Source: Ensifer sp. PDNC004 (GTDB taxonomy: Bacteria > Pseudomonadota > Alphaproteobacteria > Rhizobiales > Rhizobiaceae). Taken from it: a stretch of DNA of 64,000 nt. Positions 55,857 to 63,963 of this stretch are shown here, one piece after another. The notes beneath the pieces are model-generated. The model did no database searches, was not told the origin of the DNA, and worked only from the letters and a program-made list of their open reading frames with translations. The translations under genes were made by a program, and so were the position numbers. Positions within the stretch are counted from its first letter, which is position 1, and every line of letters starts with the position of its first letter. The stretch spans positions 690,001 to 754,000 of the forward strand of contig NZ_CP070354.1 in the NCBI RefSeq assembly GCF_016919405.1, given 5' to 3'.

Positions 55857-58800
55857 ATGAGCAATCGTTGTTCGAGCGTCCTTATGGCGCTGCTTGGCAG
55901 CACGGCGCTGCCTGTACCGGCCCTTGCAGGTGAATTGCCGACCGGCGGGAACATCGTTTCGGGGTCGGGCAGCATTTCCACGCAGGGTTCGACACTCACG
56001 GTCCACCAGACAAGTGACCGCCTGGTCACGAACTGGAACAGTTTCTCGATCGGTGGCACCAATTCGGTGGTCTTTCAGCAACCGTCGTCCAGTTCCGTTG
56101 CCCTCAACCGCGTAACCGGTGTGGAACCGAGCCACATTCGAGGTGCGCTCAGTGCAAACGGCCAGGTCTTCCTCGTCAATCCCAACGGCGTGGTCTTCGG
56201 GGCAGGGTCGCAGGTGAACACTGCGGCGCTTGTTGCCTCCACCCTCGATATCGCCGATGGTGACTTTCTGGCTGGGAAATACACGTTCTCCGGAACGGGT
56301 GGCAGCATTGCCAACGACGGCAGCCTCAACGGCAAAGTCGTGGCCTTGATCGCGCCGGAAGTGACCAACGCGGGTACCATCACCGGTGATACGGCCCTGG
56401 CGGCCGGCACGAAAGTGGGATTGGATTTCGGCGGCGATGGACTGATCTCCGTCAAGGTCGAAGAGTCGACCCTTTCCACCCTGGTCGACAACAAAGGCGC
56501 CGTAAAGGCGCCAGGCGGTACCGTCATCTTCACCGCAAAGGGCGCAAGCGCGGCCAAGGCGTCGGTTATCAACAATTCCGGCACGGTCGAAGCCAAGGGC
56601 ATGGTCAACAAGAATGGCCGCATCTTGCTCCTCGGTGACATGGAAAGCGGTTCAGTGAAAGTCTCCGGGACCCTCGACGCATCGGCCCCGGATCACGGCA
56701 ACGGCGGATTCATCGAAACCTCCGCCAAGAAAGTTACAATTGCCGACAAAGCCAGGATTACGACCCGCTCCGCCCACGGTAAGTCCGGTCATTTTCTGAT
56801 CGATCCCACCAACTATACGATTGCAGCCTCTGGCGGCGACATGACCGGCGCCATGCTGACAAGCCTGCTTGCGAGCAATGGCTCGGTGACCGTGCAATCC
56901 ATAAGCGGGGGCGCGGGCACGGAAGGTGACATATATGTCAACGACGCCGTCAGCTGGGGCAATGGCAGCACGCTGACGCTGGAAGCTCAAAACGATATTG
57001 TCGTGAACGGTGCACTCAACGTCACCGGAACCGGCGGCCTGGTTTTCAGCTACGGGCAGGCAACACCGGTCCTCAACAACACCTCGACCTACGTGGTCAG
57101 GGGAGAGGTCAATCTGGCGTCGACAGCGTCCTTCCAGACGAAACAGGGGTCGGATGGAACGGCCATCAACTATTCGATCATCAATTCGGCCGCGGAATTG
57201 CAGGCGATCGGCGACGCGTCGAACCTTGGCAACACTCCGGGACACTACGTGCTCGGGTCCAACCTTGACCTTTCCTCGATCAGCAATTTTGCGCCGATCG
57301 TGAACATCAGCGGGACACTCCAGCCGGAGGGTCGGGACGCCTTCGTCGGCATCTTCGACGGGCTGGGCCATACGCTTTCCAACCTGAGCATCAACAGGCC
57401 GACCCTTGAGGGCGTAGGACTGTTTGGATTCGTGGGCGGCGACGGTGTGATCCGCAATTTCACCATTTCAGGCGGAAATGTCACCGGCGGCTATACCGTC
57501 GGTGCCGCGGCCGGCATGGTTTCAAGCGGAGGGTTCGGCGCAAACGAAGCGCAAGTGGTCAATGTCGGTGCCCAAGGCGTCACAGTTACATCCAACAATG
57601 ACGGCGCAGGCGGGCTGATCGGTCGTAACAGGGGCATTGTCAGCGGTTCGTACGCGACTGGCAACGTCGCGGCGAATGGTGCGAGCGGCTTCGGTGCTTC
57701 GGCGGGCGGGCTCGTCGGCATCAATCAGGGATCGATCGCCGATTCCTATGCCACCGGCAACGTGACTGGCGTCACCCGCGCAGGCGGGTTGGTGGGAGAC
57801 GACATCGGTGGCGATGTTGCCAATACCTACGCGACCGGCGCGGTTTCCGCCGCAACGGCCGGGGGCTTGATCGGGGAAGCTTCGGGGACGACGATTTCGA
57901 ACAGCTACTTTCTCGATACCGGGCCCGACAACGGTTCCGGGCAGGCGATCACGAGCGCTCAACTGAGAACGCCTTCAACGTTTTCCGGTTGGAGCATGGC
58001 ATCGAGCGGCGGGCAAAAGACGATCTGGCGAATCTATGAGGGGCAGTCCGGCCCCTTGCTTTCAGCATTCCTGAGGCCAATCACCGTTGCCGCCAATTCG
58101 GGCACCGCGGTCTACAGCGGTAGCACCCCGTCGTTCGGCGTCACATATGCCTCCTTTGCAGGAGCGGTCGACTTGGGTCTCTTGATGGGAACAGCGATAA
58201 TCGGAGGGGGCGGCAGCAATGCCGGCAACTATACGATCACACCCGAAGGGCTCTATTCAGGGCAGGCCGGCTACGACATCTCCTACGTTGCCGGTTCGCT
58301 CTCGATCACGCCGGCGGCGCTGACGGTGACGGCCAATGGCGACAGCCGTTCCTATAGCGGAACCGGCTATACCGGTGGCAACGGCGTCAGCTACTCTGGC
58401 TTCGTCAATGGCGAAGACGCCTCGGTGCTGTCGGGCTCGCTCGTCTATGGCGGTTCGGCGCAAGGGGCGAGGAACGCCGGCAGCTATGCGATCTCGGCCT
58501 CTGGGCTTACTTCGGGCAACTACAGCATTTCCTATGTCGACGGTTCGCTCTCGATCACGCCGGCGGCGCTGACGGTGACGGCCAATGGCGACAGCCGTTC
58601 CTATAGCGGGGCCGGCTACGCCGGCGGCAACGGCGTCAGCTACTCTGGCTTCGTCAATGGCGAAGACGCCTCGGTGCTGTCGGGCTCGCTCGTCTATGGC
58701 GGTTCGGCGCAAGGGGCGAAGAACGCCGGCAGCTATGCGATCTCCGCCTCTGGGCTTTCGTCGGGCAACTACAGCATTTCCTATGCCGACGGTTCGCTGT

Positions 58801-59411
58801 CGATCACGCCGGCGGCGCTGACGGTGACGGCCAATGGCGACAGCCGCTCGTATAGCGGGGCCAGCTATACCGGTGGCAACGGCGTGAGCTACTCTGGCTT
58901 CGTCAATGGCGAAGATGCGTCGGTTCTGTCGGGCTCGCTCGTCTATGGCGGTTCGGCGCAAGGGGCGAAGAATGCCGGAACCTACGCCATATCGGCCTCC
59001 GGATTGAGTTCTTCAAACTACGCGATTACGTGGGTGAATGGCCTATTGAGCATTTTGCCAGCCGCAGCAGTTCCAACCGCCACCCCCTCACGACTGCCGC
59101 TTTGGCCGCAAACCACATCGTCGCCTTCTCCGCTTGTCACCGACGTCGGTCTGCTTCCCGTTCCGGTCAACTTCATCGGTGATCTGCGCCGCGATCCGCT
59201 GCTGTACCCGCACGGTGGCCGGACGCTTCTTGTCACCACACGCCCCGATCCGGCGGGGGCCAACATTGTCACATTGCCGCGCACGGTCGCTCCGACCGAG
59301 GAATTGTTGGTCGGGCTGGAAAAATCAGCAGGTGGCAAGACCGGTCGCTTGACCCGCTTTACCCAGGATGCGCGCGGATGCGGGTGCTTGATGAGGGATG
59401 AGGTGAACTGA
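55857..59411 (+). CDS. Two-partner secretion adhesin (TpsA, filamentous haemagglutinin type) with MBG repeats
   Basis: A 1184-residue protein with an AGGAGG ribosome site and a signal peptide (LMALLGSTALPVPALA). The TPS secretion domain follows (residues about 26-270) with the signatures LTVHQTSDRLVTNWNSFSIG and VFLVNPNGVVFGAGS (NPNG motif). A beta-helix region comes next, then GLUG-type repeats (GGLIGRNRGIVSGSYATGNV), then three near-identical 83-residue MBG domains (ALTVTANGDSRSYSG and onward), each closed by SLSITPA. The C-terminus is short and has a Cys pair (RGCGCL). It starts ten bases after tpsB. It should be a secreted surface adhesin, perhaps anchored by its C-terminal cysteines. Confidence 0.92.
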   Translation: MSNRCSSVLMALLGSTALPVPALAGELPTGGNIVSGSGSISTQGSTLTVHQTSDRLVTNWNSFSIGGTNSVVFQQPSSSSVALNRVTGVEPSHIRGALSANGQVFLVNPNGVVFGAGSQVNTAALVASTLDIADGDFLAGKYTFSGTGGSIANDGSLNGKVVALIAPEVTNAGTITGDTALAAGTKVGLDFGGDGLISVKVEESTLSTLVDNKGAVKAPGGTVIFTAKGASAAKASVINNSGTVEAKGMVNKNGRILLLGDMESGSVKVSGTLDASAPDHGNGGFIETSAKKVTIADKARITTRSAHGKSGHFLIDPTNYTIAASGGDMTGAMLTSLLASNGSVTVQSISGGAGTEGDIYVNDAVSWGNGSTLTLEAQNDIVVNGALNVTGTGGLVFSYGQATPVLNNTSTYVVRGEVNLASTASFQTKQGSDGTAINYSIINSAAELQAIGDASNLGNTPGHYVLGSNLDLSSISNFAPIVNISGTLQPEGRDAFVGIFDGLGHTLSNLSINRPTLEGVGLFGFVGGDGVIRNFTISGGNVTGGYTVGAAAGMVSSGGFGANEAQVVNVGAQGVTVTSNNDGAGGLIGRNRGIVSGSYATGNVAANGASGFGASAGGLVGINQGSIADSYATGNVTGVTRAGGLVGDDIGGDVANTYATGAVSAATAGGLIGEASGTTISNSYFLDTGPDNGSGQAITSAQLRTPSTFSGWSMASSGGQKTIWRIYEGQSGPLLSAFLRPITVAANSGTAVYSGSTPSFGVTYASFAGAVDLGLLMGTAIIGGGGSNAGNYTITPEGLYSGQAGYDISYVAGSLSITPAALTVTANGDSRSYSGTGYTGGNGVSYSGFVNGEDASVLSGSLVYGGSAQGARNAGSYAISASGLTSGNYSISYVDGSLSITPAALTVTANGDSRSYSGAGYAGGNGVSYSGFVNGEDASVLSGSLVYGGSAQGAKNAGSYAISASGLSSGNYSISYADGSLSITPAALTVTANGDSRSYSGASYTGGNGVSYSGFVNGEDASVLSGSLVYGGSAQGAKNAGTYAISASGLSSSNYAITWVNGLLSILPAAAVPTATPSRLPLWPQTTSSPSPLVTDVGLLPVPVNFIGDLRRDPLLYPHGGRTLLVTTRPDPAGANIVTLPRTVAPTEELLVGLEKSAGGKTGRLTRFTQDARGCGCLMRDEVN
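58312..59058 (+). repeat. Three tandem 249-bp repeats inside the adhesin gene
   Basis: The segment beginning GGCGCTGACGGTGACGGCC recurs at intervals of exactly 249 bp (near 58317, 58566 and 58815). Copies are almost identical, differing mainly in codons around YSGTGYTGG / YSGAGYAGG. Each unit encodes one 83-residue MBG domain. Confidence 0.9.
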
Positions 59412-59416
59412 CCGGC

Positions 59417-60364
59417 CTACAGGCGTTTCAGCGACAACAGGCGAATGTCAGCCCTGCACTCCGTGGCGAGGCTCGGTCCATCCTGGTTTGCCTCTCCCTT
59501 CCATTGGAGGGGCAGCAGGCGCCTTTCCATGAAGCGATACATGGACGTTTCGGGAAGCGTCCAGTAGATCGCCACACTATCGCCGCCGAGCCTATCTGCC
59601 TGCCGTGTGCAGCTCTCGACCATGCCGCCGACCAGGTAACCACGACGTTGGAATCGGGGCAAAACGTAACCAAGTGGATAGGACACCCGACGGTCGTTTT
59701 CCTTGCGACCGACGATCCAGCCTGCGATATCGCCACGGTGAAAAAGCGCGAGAGAGAAATCGAGGGACGTTTGATCCAGATGGGCGTACGGCCGCCAGTC
59801 CGAGTGGATCTTTCCGGACGCAAGCGTCTCCTCGATGACAAGATGGTCGACCTCGGACAGGCTTCGCCAAGGCACTGAGCGGAAGCCATCTCGCTTGAGA
59901 CGTTCAAGCAAGAAAGACCATTCTCTCGCTGCATTGGACACGCATTTCACCTCGGCGCTCAGGGTGTACTCGCTGAGGCGTGGCGCTTCAAAGCCGCAAG
60001 CCGCGAGCAAGCGCTCGAACGCAGGTCGCGATGTCAGGCGACCGGGGTAAAGAGCGAACATCTCCTCAACGCTCTGCTTGCGCGCCTGGGCTTCGGCAAG
60101 GGCAACAAGGATTCGGCCAATGCCGGTGCCGCGGGACTGTCGGGCGACAGCAACCGAAAGCAAGCGCCGACTCCTTTTGCCGCCCTGCTCGTGGATTGCG
60201 CCCATTAGCGCCAGCCCGACTGCGCCTCCACCAGCCTGCCGGGCGACGATCCCCTGCCAGTCACAAGCCGTAGACGACCAGTATGCCCAGAACCTTGGGT
60301 AGCTAAGGGTGCGGAAATCCTCCTCCGGTTTATCAAGCACTTCAAAGACCAGTGGCTCCGTCAA
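59417..60364 (-). CDS. Tandem-GNAT acyltransferase, 315 residues
   Basis: Two GNAT-type halves. The first has RLLSVAVARQSRGTGIGRIL with the acetyl-CoA loop SRGTGIG. The second shows a degenerate motif (YPLGYVLPRFQRRGYLVGGM). The second half of the 582-residue GNAT protein upstream is homologous. The TTG start overlaps the stop codon of the NHLP-like peptide gene (TTGA), so the two are translationally coupled. GNAT maturases that fatty-acylate Nif11/NHLP-type peptides are known from selidamide RiPPs; a similar role here is inference. Located in the cytoplasm. Confidence 0.75.
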   Translation of the reverse strand: MTEPLVFEVLDKPEEDFRTLSYPRFWAYWSSTACDWQGIVARQAGGGAVGLALMGAIHEQGGKRSRRLLSVAVARQSRGTGIGRILVALAEAQARKQSVEEMFALYPGRLTSRPAFERLLAACGFEAPRLSEYTLSAEVKCVSNAAREWSFLLERLKRDGFRSVPWRSLSEVDHLVIEETLASGKIHSDWRPYAHLDQTSLDFSLALFHRGDIAGWIVGRKENDRRVSYPLGYVLPRFQRRGYLVGGMVESCTRQADRLGGDSVAIYWTLPETSMYRFMERRLLPLQWKGEANQDGPSLATECRADIRLLSLKRL

Positions 60365-60666
60365 ATCCGCTGAACCACGGTTTTTTCCCGCGCCGAAGTC
60401 GAGGGATCCAACAGTCCGGCTGTCACAACCTCCAGTTCGTCGTCGCTGAGTTCACCGGCCGTTCGCCACTCGGCCGCAAGACGCATTCGCCCGTCAGCCT
60501 CCTCCTGACGCACCTCCATATCCGCCGGCAGCGTCAGTCCCAGCGCCTGCTCGACGGCCACTCGGGCGTCTTGCCGGGCGGCGTGCCGAAATTCTTCGTC
60601 ATAGTCGACGAGGTCCTGCAATGCGGCGAGTGCACGGCGGAGTTCCTCGGAGGTGAAGGCGGGCAT
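60361..60666 (-). CDS. NHLP-like leader peptide (candidate RiPP precursor)
   Basis: A 101-residue peptide from an ATG with AGGA upstream. MPAFTSEELRRALAALQDLV and a middle ALGLTLPADMEVRQEEADGR match the nitrile-hydratase-like leader (NHLP) fold, and the leader end reads ELSDDELEVVTAG, the conserved ELSDxELExVxxG motif before a cleavage site. The remaining tail (LLDPSTSAREKTVVQRI) has one lysine and no cysteine. Nitrile hydratase alpha chains are excluded by length and absence of the metal-binding CxLC motif. The following GNAT gene overlaps its stop codon. Confidence 0.72.
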   Translation of the reverse strand: MPAFTSEELRRALAALQDLVDYDEEFRHAARQDARVAVEQALGLTLPADMEVRQEEADGRMRLAAEWRTAGELSDDELEVVTAGLLDPSTSAREKTVVQRI

Positions 60667-60728
60667 GGCGGCTGTCCTGATTTCAGTCTTTAGAATATCT
60701 GCCAAACCAGCCGATATGCGCGCAACAA

Positions 60729-60757
60729 ACTATGAGGCATCGGCAAAGACTATGAAA
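60729..60757 (+). promoter_or_regulatory. Bipartite operator-like site B (upstream of NHLP/GNAT pair)
   Basis: CTATGA at 60730-60735 and 60750-60755, with 14 bases between, exactly as in site A. It lies 64 bases before the NHLP-like ATG, in the gap after the larger GNAT gene. Confidence 0.75.
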
Positions 60758-60780
60758 TTGCTGACAGGCGGACCGAAGAC

Positions 60781-62529
60781 CTAACCGGCCTGCCTGCGTG
60801 CGAGATAGCGAATTTCGAGATAGCCGCCGGGCCGTTCAAAGCGTGTCTTGGCAAGTTGCGGTGGATGGAGGAAGGTGCCGTCCAGGAGCGGTCGAAGGCG
60901 GGTTTCCATGAAACGGGCCATATCGGAGCCGGCACTTGCCCAGTTTACGCAGACGCTGTCTTCCCCAAGAAGCGCGGCTTGGCGACGGCAGGCTTCGTAG
61001 AGCCCAACGATAAGAAACCCGTACTTGCGATAGGGTGGAAAGAGGCACCCGCGCCGATAGTGCACGCAGAGATCGCCGTCGCGTTCGCCGATGATCCAGC
61101 CGACGATCTTCTCCCGATAGCGAAGAAGGAGCGAAAAGGCTTCGTTCCCGTCCTTGAGAAAGAGATCCGGATGCCATTCGGCTGGGGCTTCACCCGATCG
61201 GATCGCCGCATCGATTTCCACGCGGTCGGCGTCGCTGACGTCGGTCCAGGCGGACATGGAGAACCCTTGCCGTGCCGCACGGGCGAGAACCGGCGCCCAT
61301 TCTCGCTCCGCTGCGCGTACCCACTTCGCCTGGCCGACGATCATGTATTCCATCGGCTCCGGACTGGTCCAGCCGCAGGCGGCAAGGGTCCGCTCGAAAT
61401 GCGTGCGGGAGCCCATGTGATGCGAATAGGTCGTAAACAAGGTCGGCGTGCCGCTTTCACCCGCAGCTTCGGCCGAAAGGGCAAGAAGGCTCTTCGCAAT
61501 GCCCCGACGTCTATGCGCACTATCGACGGAAAGAGACAAAAGCCGCCGCCCCAGGCCGCCGTCAACAGTGATTGGCTCGGACAACAGAGCCAACCCGACA
61601 ATCTTAGAATCGGTCCCGCGGGCTGCGATCGCGAGCCAGTCCGGGCGCCTCATGGACCAGTGAAACCAGAAGCGGCCGTAGGTCAGCGGCATGCAGCCGG
61701 GCTCTGGCCCCGCCAGGGTTTCAAGCGTGAGACCATCCGCACCGCGTCGTACCAATCGAACCGGCGGCGGAGCGATGACGTCGCCCCAGGCCATCAGATC
61801 ATTCAAACGCAGATCGAGGTAGAAGCTGGCCGTTGCGGCCAGGCCATCATCGACGGCGTTCCTAGCCATGACGATGTCGACAATGCGGCATTCGGCTTCA
61901 CCAAGGCGCGTCAGCATGGCCGGTGACCGGGCGTCGCTGCCCCTTGAAAGGGCGTCCGCCCGTCGCGCGGCAGATGAGGGAAGGCGGAGCGCCGTGATGA
62001 GCGCATTCAACCGGATAGCGTAGAGATCTGGTGCATTGAGCGCCCGCCACTCGCTACGCTCGGACCTTGGATCCGCAGGTACGATGCGCGGCGTGGGCAG
62101 GTGACGCAAAGGGGCGAATGCTTTCGCATCGCCGCTGGCAATGATTTGTGTCGCAATGCCATGGCCTGCAAGGCGCCTGATTTCCGCCGCCAAGGACATA
62201 TTGACCTCGCTGCCTTCGATCCGGAGTGTGAGCATATGCAAGCCGGCGTCCGCTGCGGCCGCAAGCAAGTTGTCCTCCGGCAGGGGCAGGGTGGTTTCCG
62301 CGAGGAAAAGGAGCAGGGGGCGGCCGTCCAAGGATTGAGCCCCTTCTAGGCGTTGCCACAGGACGAGATCACCCCACAGATTGTCGTCCTGGACGAGGGC
62401 CCAGGCATGCGTCTGTCGAATGCGGTCTATCTCCGACCGGAGCTGCGCATCCGTGAAATCAAGAATGCCTTTCAAGGCCGTCCATGCTTCGGGTAGTGCT
62501 GAGGGCAGGGCATCGAGATCGGTGGGCAT
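60781..62529 (-). CDS. Large GNAT protein with unknown N-terminal domain
   Basis: A 582-residue protein from the ATG giving MPTDLDALPSALPEAWTALK; the frame can extend 17 codons further up. Residues 1-250 are a domain I do not recognise (LLLFLAETTLPLPEDNLLAA, ADAGLHMLTLRIEGSEVNMS). From about 255 a tandem GNAT follows: GRRLLSLSVDSAHRRRGIAK with the acetyl-CoA loop RRRGIA, then a second GNAT-like half (HYRRGCLFPPYRKYGFLIVG). The C-terminal half is clearly related to the 315-residue GNAT downstream. It is transcribed from the divergent region facing the Nif11 genes. A peptide-modifying acyltransferase is the best hypothesis; the extra domain might recognise a leader peptide. Confidence 0.72.
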   Translation of the reverse strand: MPTDLDALPSALPEAWTALKGILDFTDAQLRSEIDRIRQTHAWALVQDDNLWGDLVLWQRLEGAQSLDGRPLLLFLAETTLPLPEDNLLAAAADAGLHMLTLRIEGSEVNMSLAAEIRRLAGHGIATQIIASGDAKAFAPLRHLPTPRIVPADPRSERSEWRALNAPDLYAIRLNALITALRLPSSAARRADALSRGSDARSPAMLTRLGEAECRIVDIVMARNAVDDGLAATASFYLDLRLNDLMAWGDVIAPPPVRLVRRGADGLTLETLAGPEPGCMPLTYGRFWFHWSMRRPDWLAIAARGTDSKIVGLALLSEPITVDGGLGRRLLSLSVDSAHRRRGIAKSLLALSAEAAGESGTPTLFTTYSHHMGSRTHFERTLAACGWTSPEPMEYMIVGQAKWVRAAEREWAPVLARAARQGFSMSAWTDVSDADRVEIDAAIRSGEAPAEWHPDLFLKDGNEAFSLLLRYREKIVGWIIGERDGDLCVHYRRGCLFPPYRKYGFLIVGLYEACRRQAALLGEDSVCVNWASAGSDMARFMETRLRPLLDGTFLHPPQLAKTRFERPGGYLEIRYLARRQAG

Positions 62530-62598
62530 GGCTGATCCGTGGAGTGGATGACATGCCTCGATCATAAGGGGGCCCCGCAAAGGCGTCCTGACGGCCGA

Positions 62599-62628
62599 AC
62601 TATGAATAGCAGAGCACGACTATGAATG
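62599..62628 (+). promoter_or_regulatory. Bipartite operator-like site C (divergent GNAT/Nif11 region)
   Basis: CTATGA at 62600-62605 and 62620-62625, the same 20-bp period. It is 71 bases before the start of the large GNAT gene, which reads left. Confidence 0.75.
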
Positions 62629-62649
62629 GTCTGCGTCCCGTTTCAATTT

Positions 62650-62675
62650 CCATAGCACCTGCCGTCTTGTCATAG
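62650..62675 (-). promoter_or_regulatory. Bipartite operator-like site D, inverted orientation
   Basis: On the minus strand CTATGA (62670-62675) and CTATGG (62650-62655) are again 20 bp apart. It faces the Nif11 genes, 86 bases before the first start codon, so the divergent region has one site for each direction. Confidence 0.65.
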
Positions 62676-62760
62676 CCCGCAGCGCTTTTCACGACGCAGC
62701 GCATCACCAATGATCCTGGCGATCGGCAAACACGCCGAGCGATCCGAGAAAGGACCCAAC

Positions 62761-63066
62761 ATGACCAATGGCGATAACGTTCGCTTCTATGCCGCCATCC
62801 GGGGTGACGCGGAGACCCTGGCACGACTTGGCGCGGCAACGAGCGAAGCGGAGCTCATCGAACTCATCATGGACGAAGCACAGTCGCGTGGCTTCGAGCT
62901 GACTGCCGATCTTGTTCGTGCAGGTCTGTCGGATCTTGCCGGCTTGATGAGAGAAGCTGCAAACGGTGAAGAACTGACGGAGTTGGAACTCGAAATCGTT
63001 TCCGGCGGCACCATGTTTTCGAGCTTCGTCGAGCACAGGACGACCAAGACCCTCAGTTGCAAGTGA
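62761..63066 (+). CDS. Nif11-type RiPP precursor 1
   Basis: A 101-residue peptide with AGGA seven bases before the ATG. The Nif11-like leader (VRFYAAIRGDAETLARLGAA, SEAELIELIMDEAQSRGF) ends in ELTELELEIVSGG, the double-glycine site cut by C39-type peptidases. The 18-residue core is TMFSSFVEHRTTKTLSCK, with one cysteine and a C-terminal lysine. It is the first of three paralogous precursors. The classic Nif11 of nitrogen fixation lacks a core and the GG site, so this is the secreted-peptide class. No lanthipeptide or radical-SAM enzyme is near; the divergent GNAT is the candidate modifier. Confidence 0.85.
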   Translation: MTNGDNVRFYAAIRGDAETLARLGAATSEAELIELIMDEAQSRGFELTADLVRAGLSDLAGLMREAANGEELTELELEIVSGGTMFSSFVEHRTTKTLSCK

Positions 63067-63222
63067 ACGACCGCGGCCACGGTGATCGGAACTGGCTCCC
63101 GAGCAAGCCGGCAAGGCGCTCCTTCCAATCATCCTCCCCGTGGGAACCGTGCCGAGTCCATGGTCGAAGATCTGCTCGGGGCTCCAATCCGCCTGCAAGG
63201 CCACCCAGAAAGGAATTTACCG

Positions 63223-63540
63223 GTGACAGACAAACAGACAGTCCAATTCTACGCCGCGATCCGCAAGGACACCGAAACCCTCGCCCGGCTCGGTCAAGCA
63301 ACGAGCGAGGCAGAGCTCGTGGAGCTCATACTCGATGAGGCAAAAACGCTCGGCTTCGTGCCGACGGTGGAACTCGTCAAGGCTGGTCTCGATAACTTGC
63401 CAGCCATTATCGAAGAGACCTCGAAGGGGGATGAACTCAGTGAGATGGAGCTGGAGATCGTGTCGGGCGGCTTAGGGTTCAGCGCCTTTCTCTTCTACAA
63501 CGACCGGGACCGTCCTTCGACGCCTGCGTGCAAGAAATGA
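63223..63540 (+). CDS. Nif11-type RiPP precursor 2
   Basis: A 105-residue paralogue starting at GTG behind AAAGGA. The leader VQFYAAIRKDTETLARLGQA through SEAELVELILDEAKTLGF ends in ELSEMELEIVSGG. The 22-residue core begins LGFSAFLFYNDRD and ends PSTPACKK, with one Cys near the C-terminus and two terminal lysines. Leader identity with its neighbours is high, while the cores differ, the usual pattern for a shared maturation/export machinery acting on several peptides. The 157-base gap after precursor 1 contains no other gene. Confidence 0.83.
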   Translation: MTDKQTVQFYAAIRKDTETLARLGQATSEAELVELILDEAKTLGFVPTVELVKAGLDNLPAIIEETSKGDELSEMELEIVSGGLGFSAFLFYNDRDRPSTPACKK

Positions 63541-63594
63541 GCAATTCGTGGTTCATGCACGCGCTGAAGCCATTGATTGAAGAGGAGCGTACCG

Positions 63595-63912
63595 ATGACT
63601 GATACACAAGGCGTTCAATTCTATGTCGCGATCCGCAAGGATCCTGAAACGCTCGATCGTTTCGCGCAGGCCGGGAGTGAAGCGGAGCTAATTGAGCTCA
63701 TCATGGATGAGGCCGAGAAACGCGGCTTTGCTTCGACTGAGGAGCTTGTGAGGTCAGCTCTTTCAGACCTAGGCACCATCGTTCAGCAGGCAGCGGGCGG
63801 GGACGAGTTGACGGAGATGGAACTGGAAATCGTCTCGGGTGGCTACGGACAGGTCCGAGGCCCGACCGATTCGTGTGGTCGCCCCCACCAATCCGTCGCC
63901 AAGCGCGGTTGA
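63595..63912 (+). CDS. Nif11-type RiPP precursor 3
   Basis: A 105-residue paralogue with GAGGAG before its ATG. The leader (VQFYVAIRKDPETLDRFAQA, SEAELIELIMDEAEKRGF) ends in ELTEMELEIVSGG. The 22-residue core starts YGQVRGPTDSCGRPHQ and ends SVAKRG: again one Cys and a near-terminal Lys. It is the last gene before a strong intrinsic terminator, so the three precursors form one transcription unit without a maturase or transporter. Confidence 0.85.
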   Translation: MTDTQGVQFYVAIRKDPETLDRFAQAGSEAELIELIMDEAEKRGFASTEELVRSALSDLGTIVQQAAGGDELTEMELEIVSGGYGQVRGPTDSCGRPHQSVAKRG

Positions 63913-63963
63913 CCGTCTCGCCACGCTCTTCATGAGAGCCGTCTTGGCGCGGCGGTGCCCAAT

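Noticed and set aside
60361..60666. Interpretation of the NHLP-like gene as a nitrile hydratase alpha subunit
   Set aside because: About half the required length, no CxLC-type metal motif, and no beta subunit nearby.
62761..63912. Interpretation of the Nif11-like genes as nitrogen-fixation nif11
   Set aside because: Each has a GG leader-cleavage site and a variable core, and no nif genes are present in the window.
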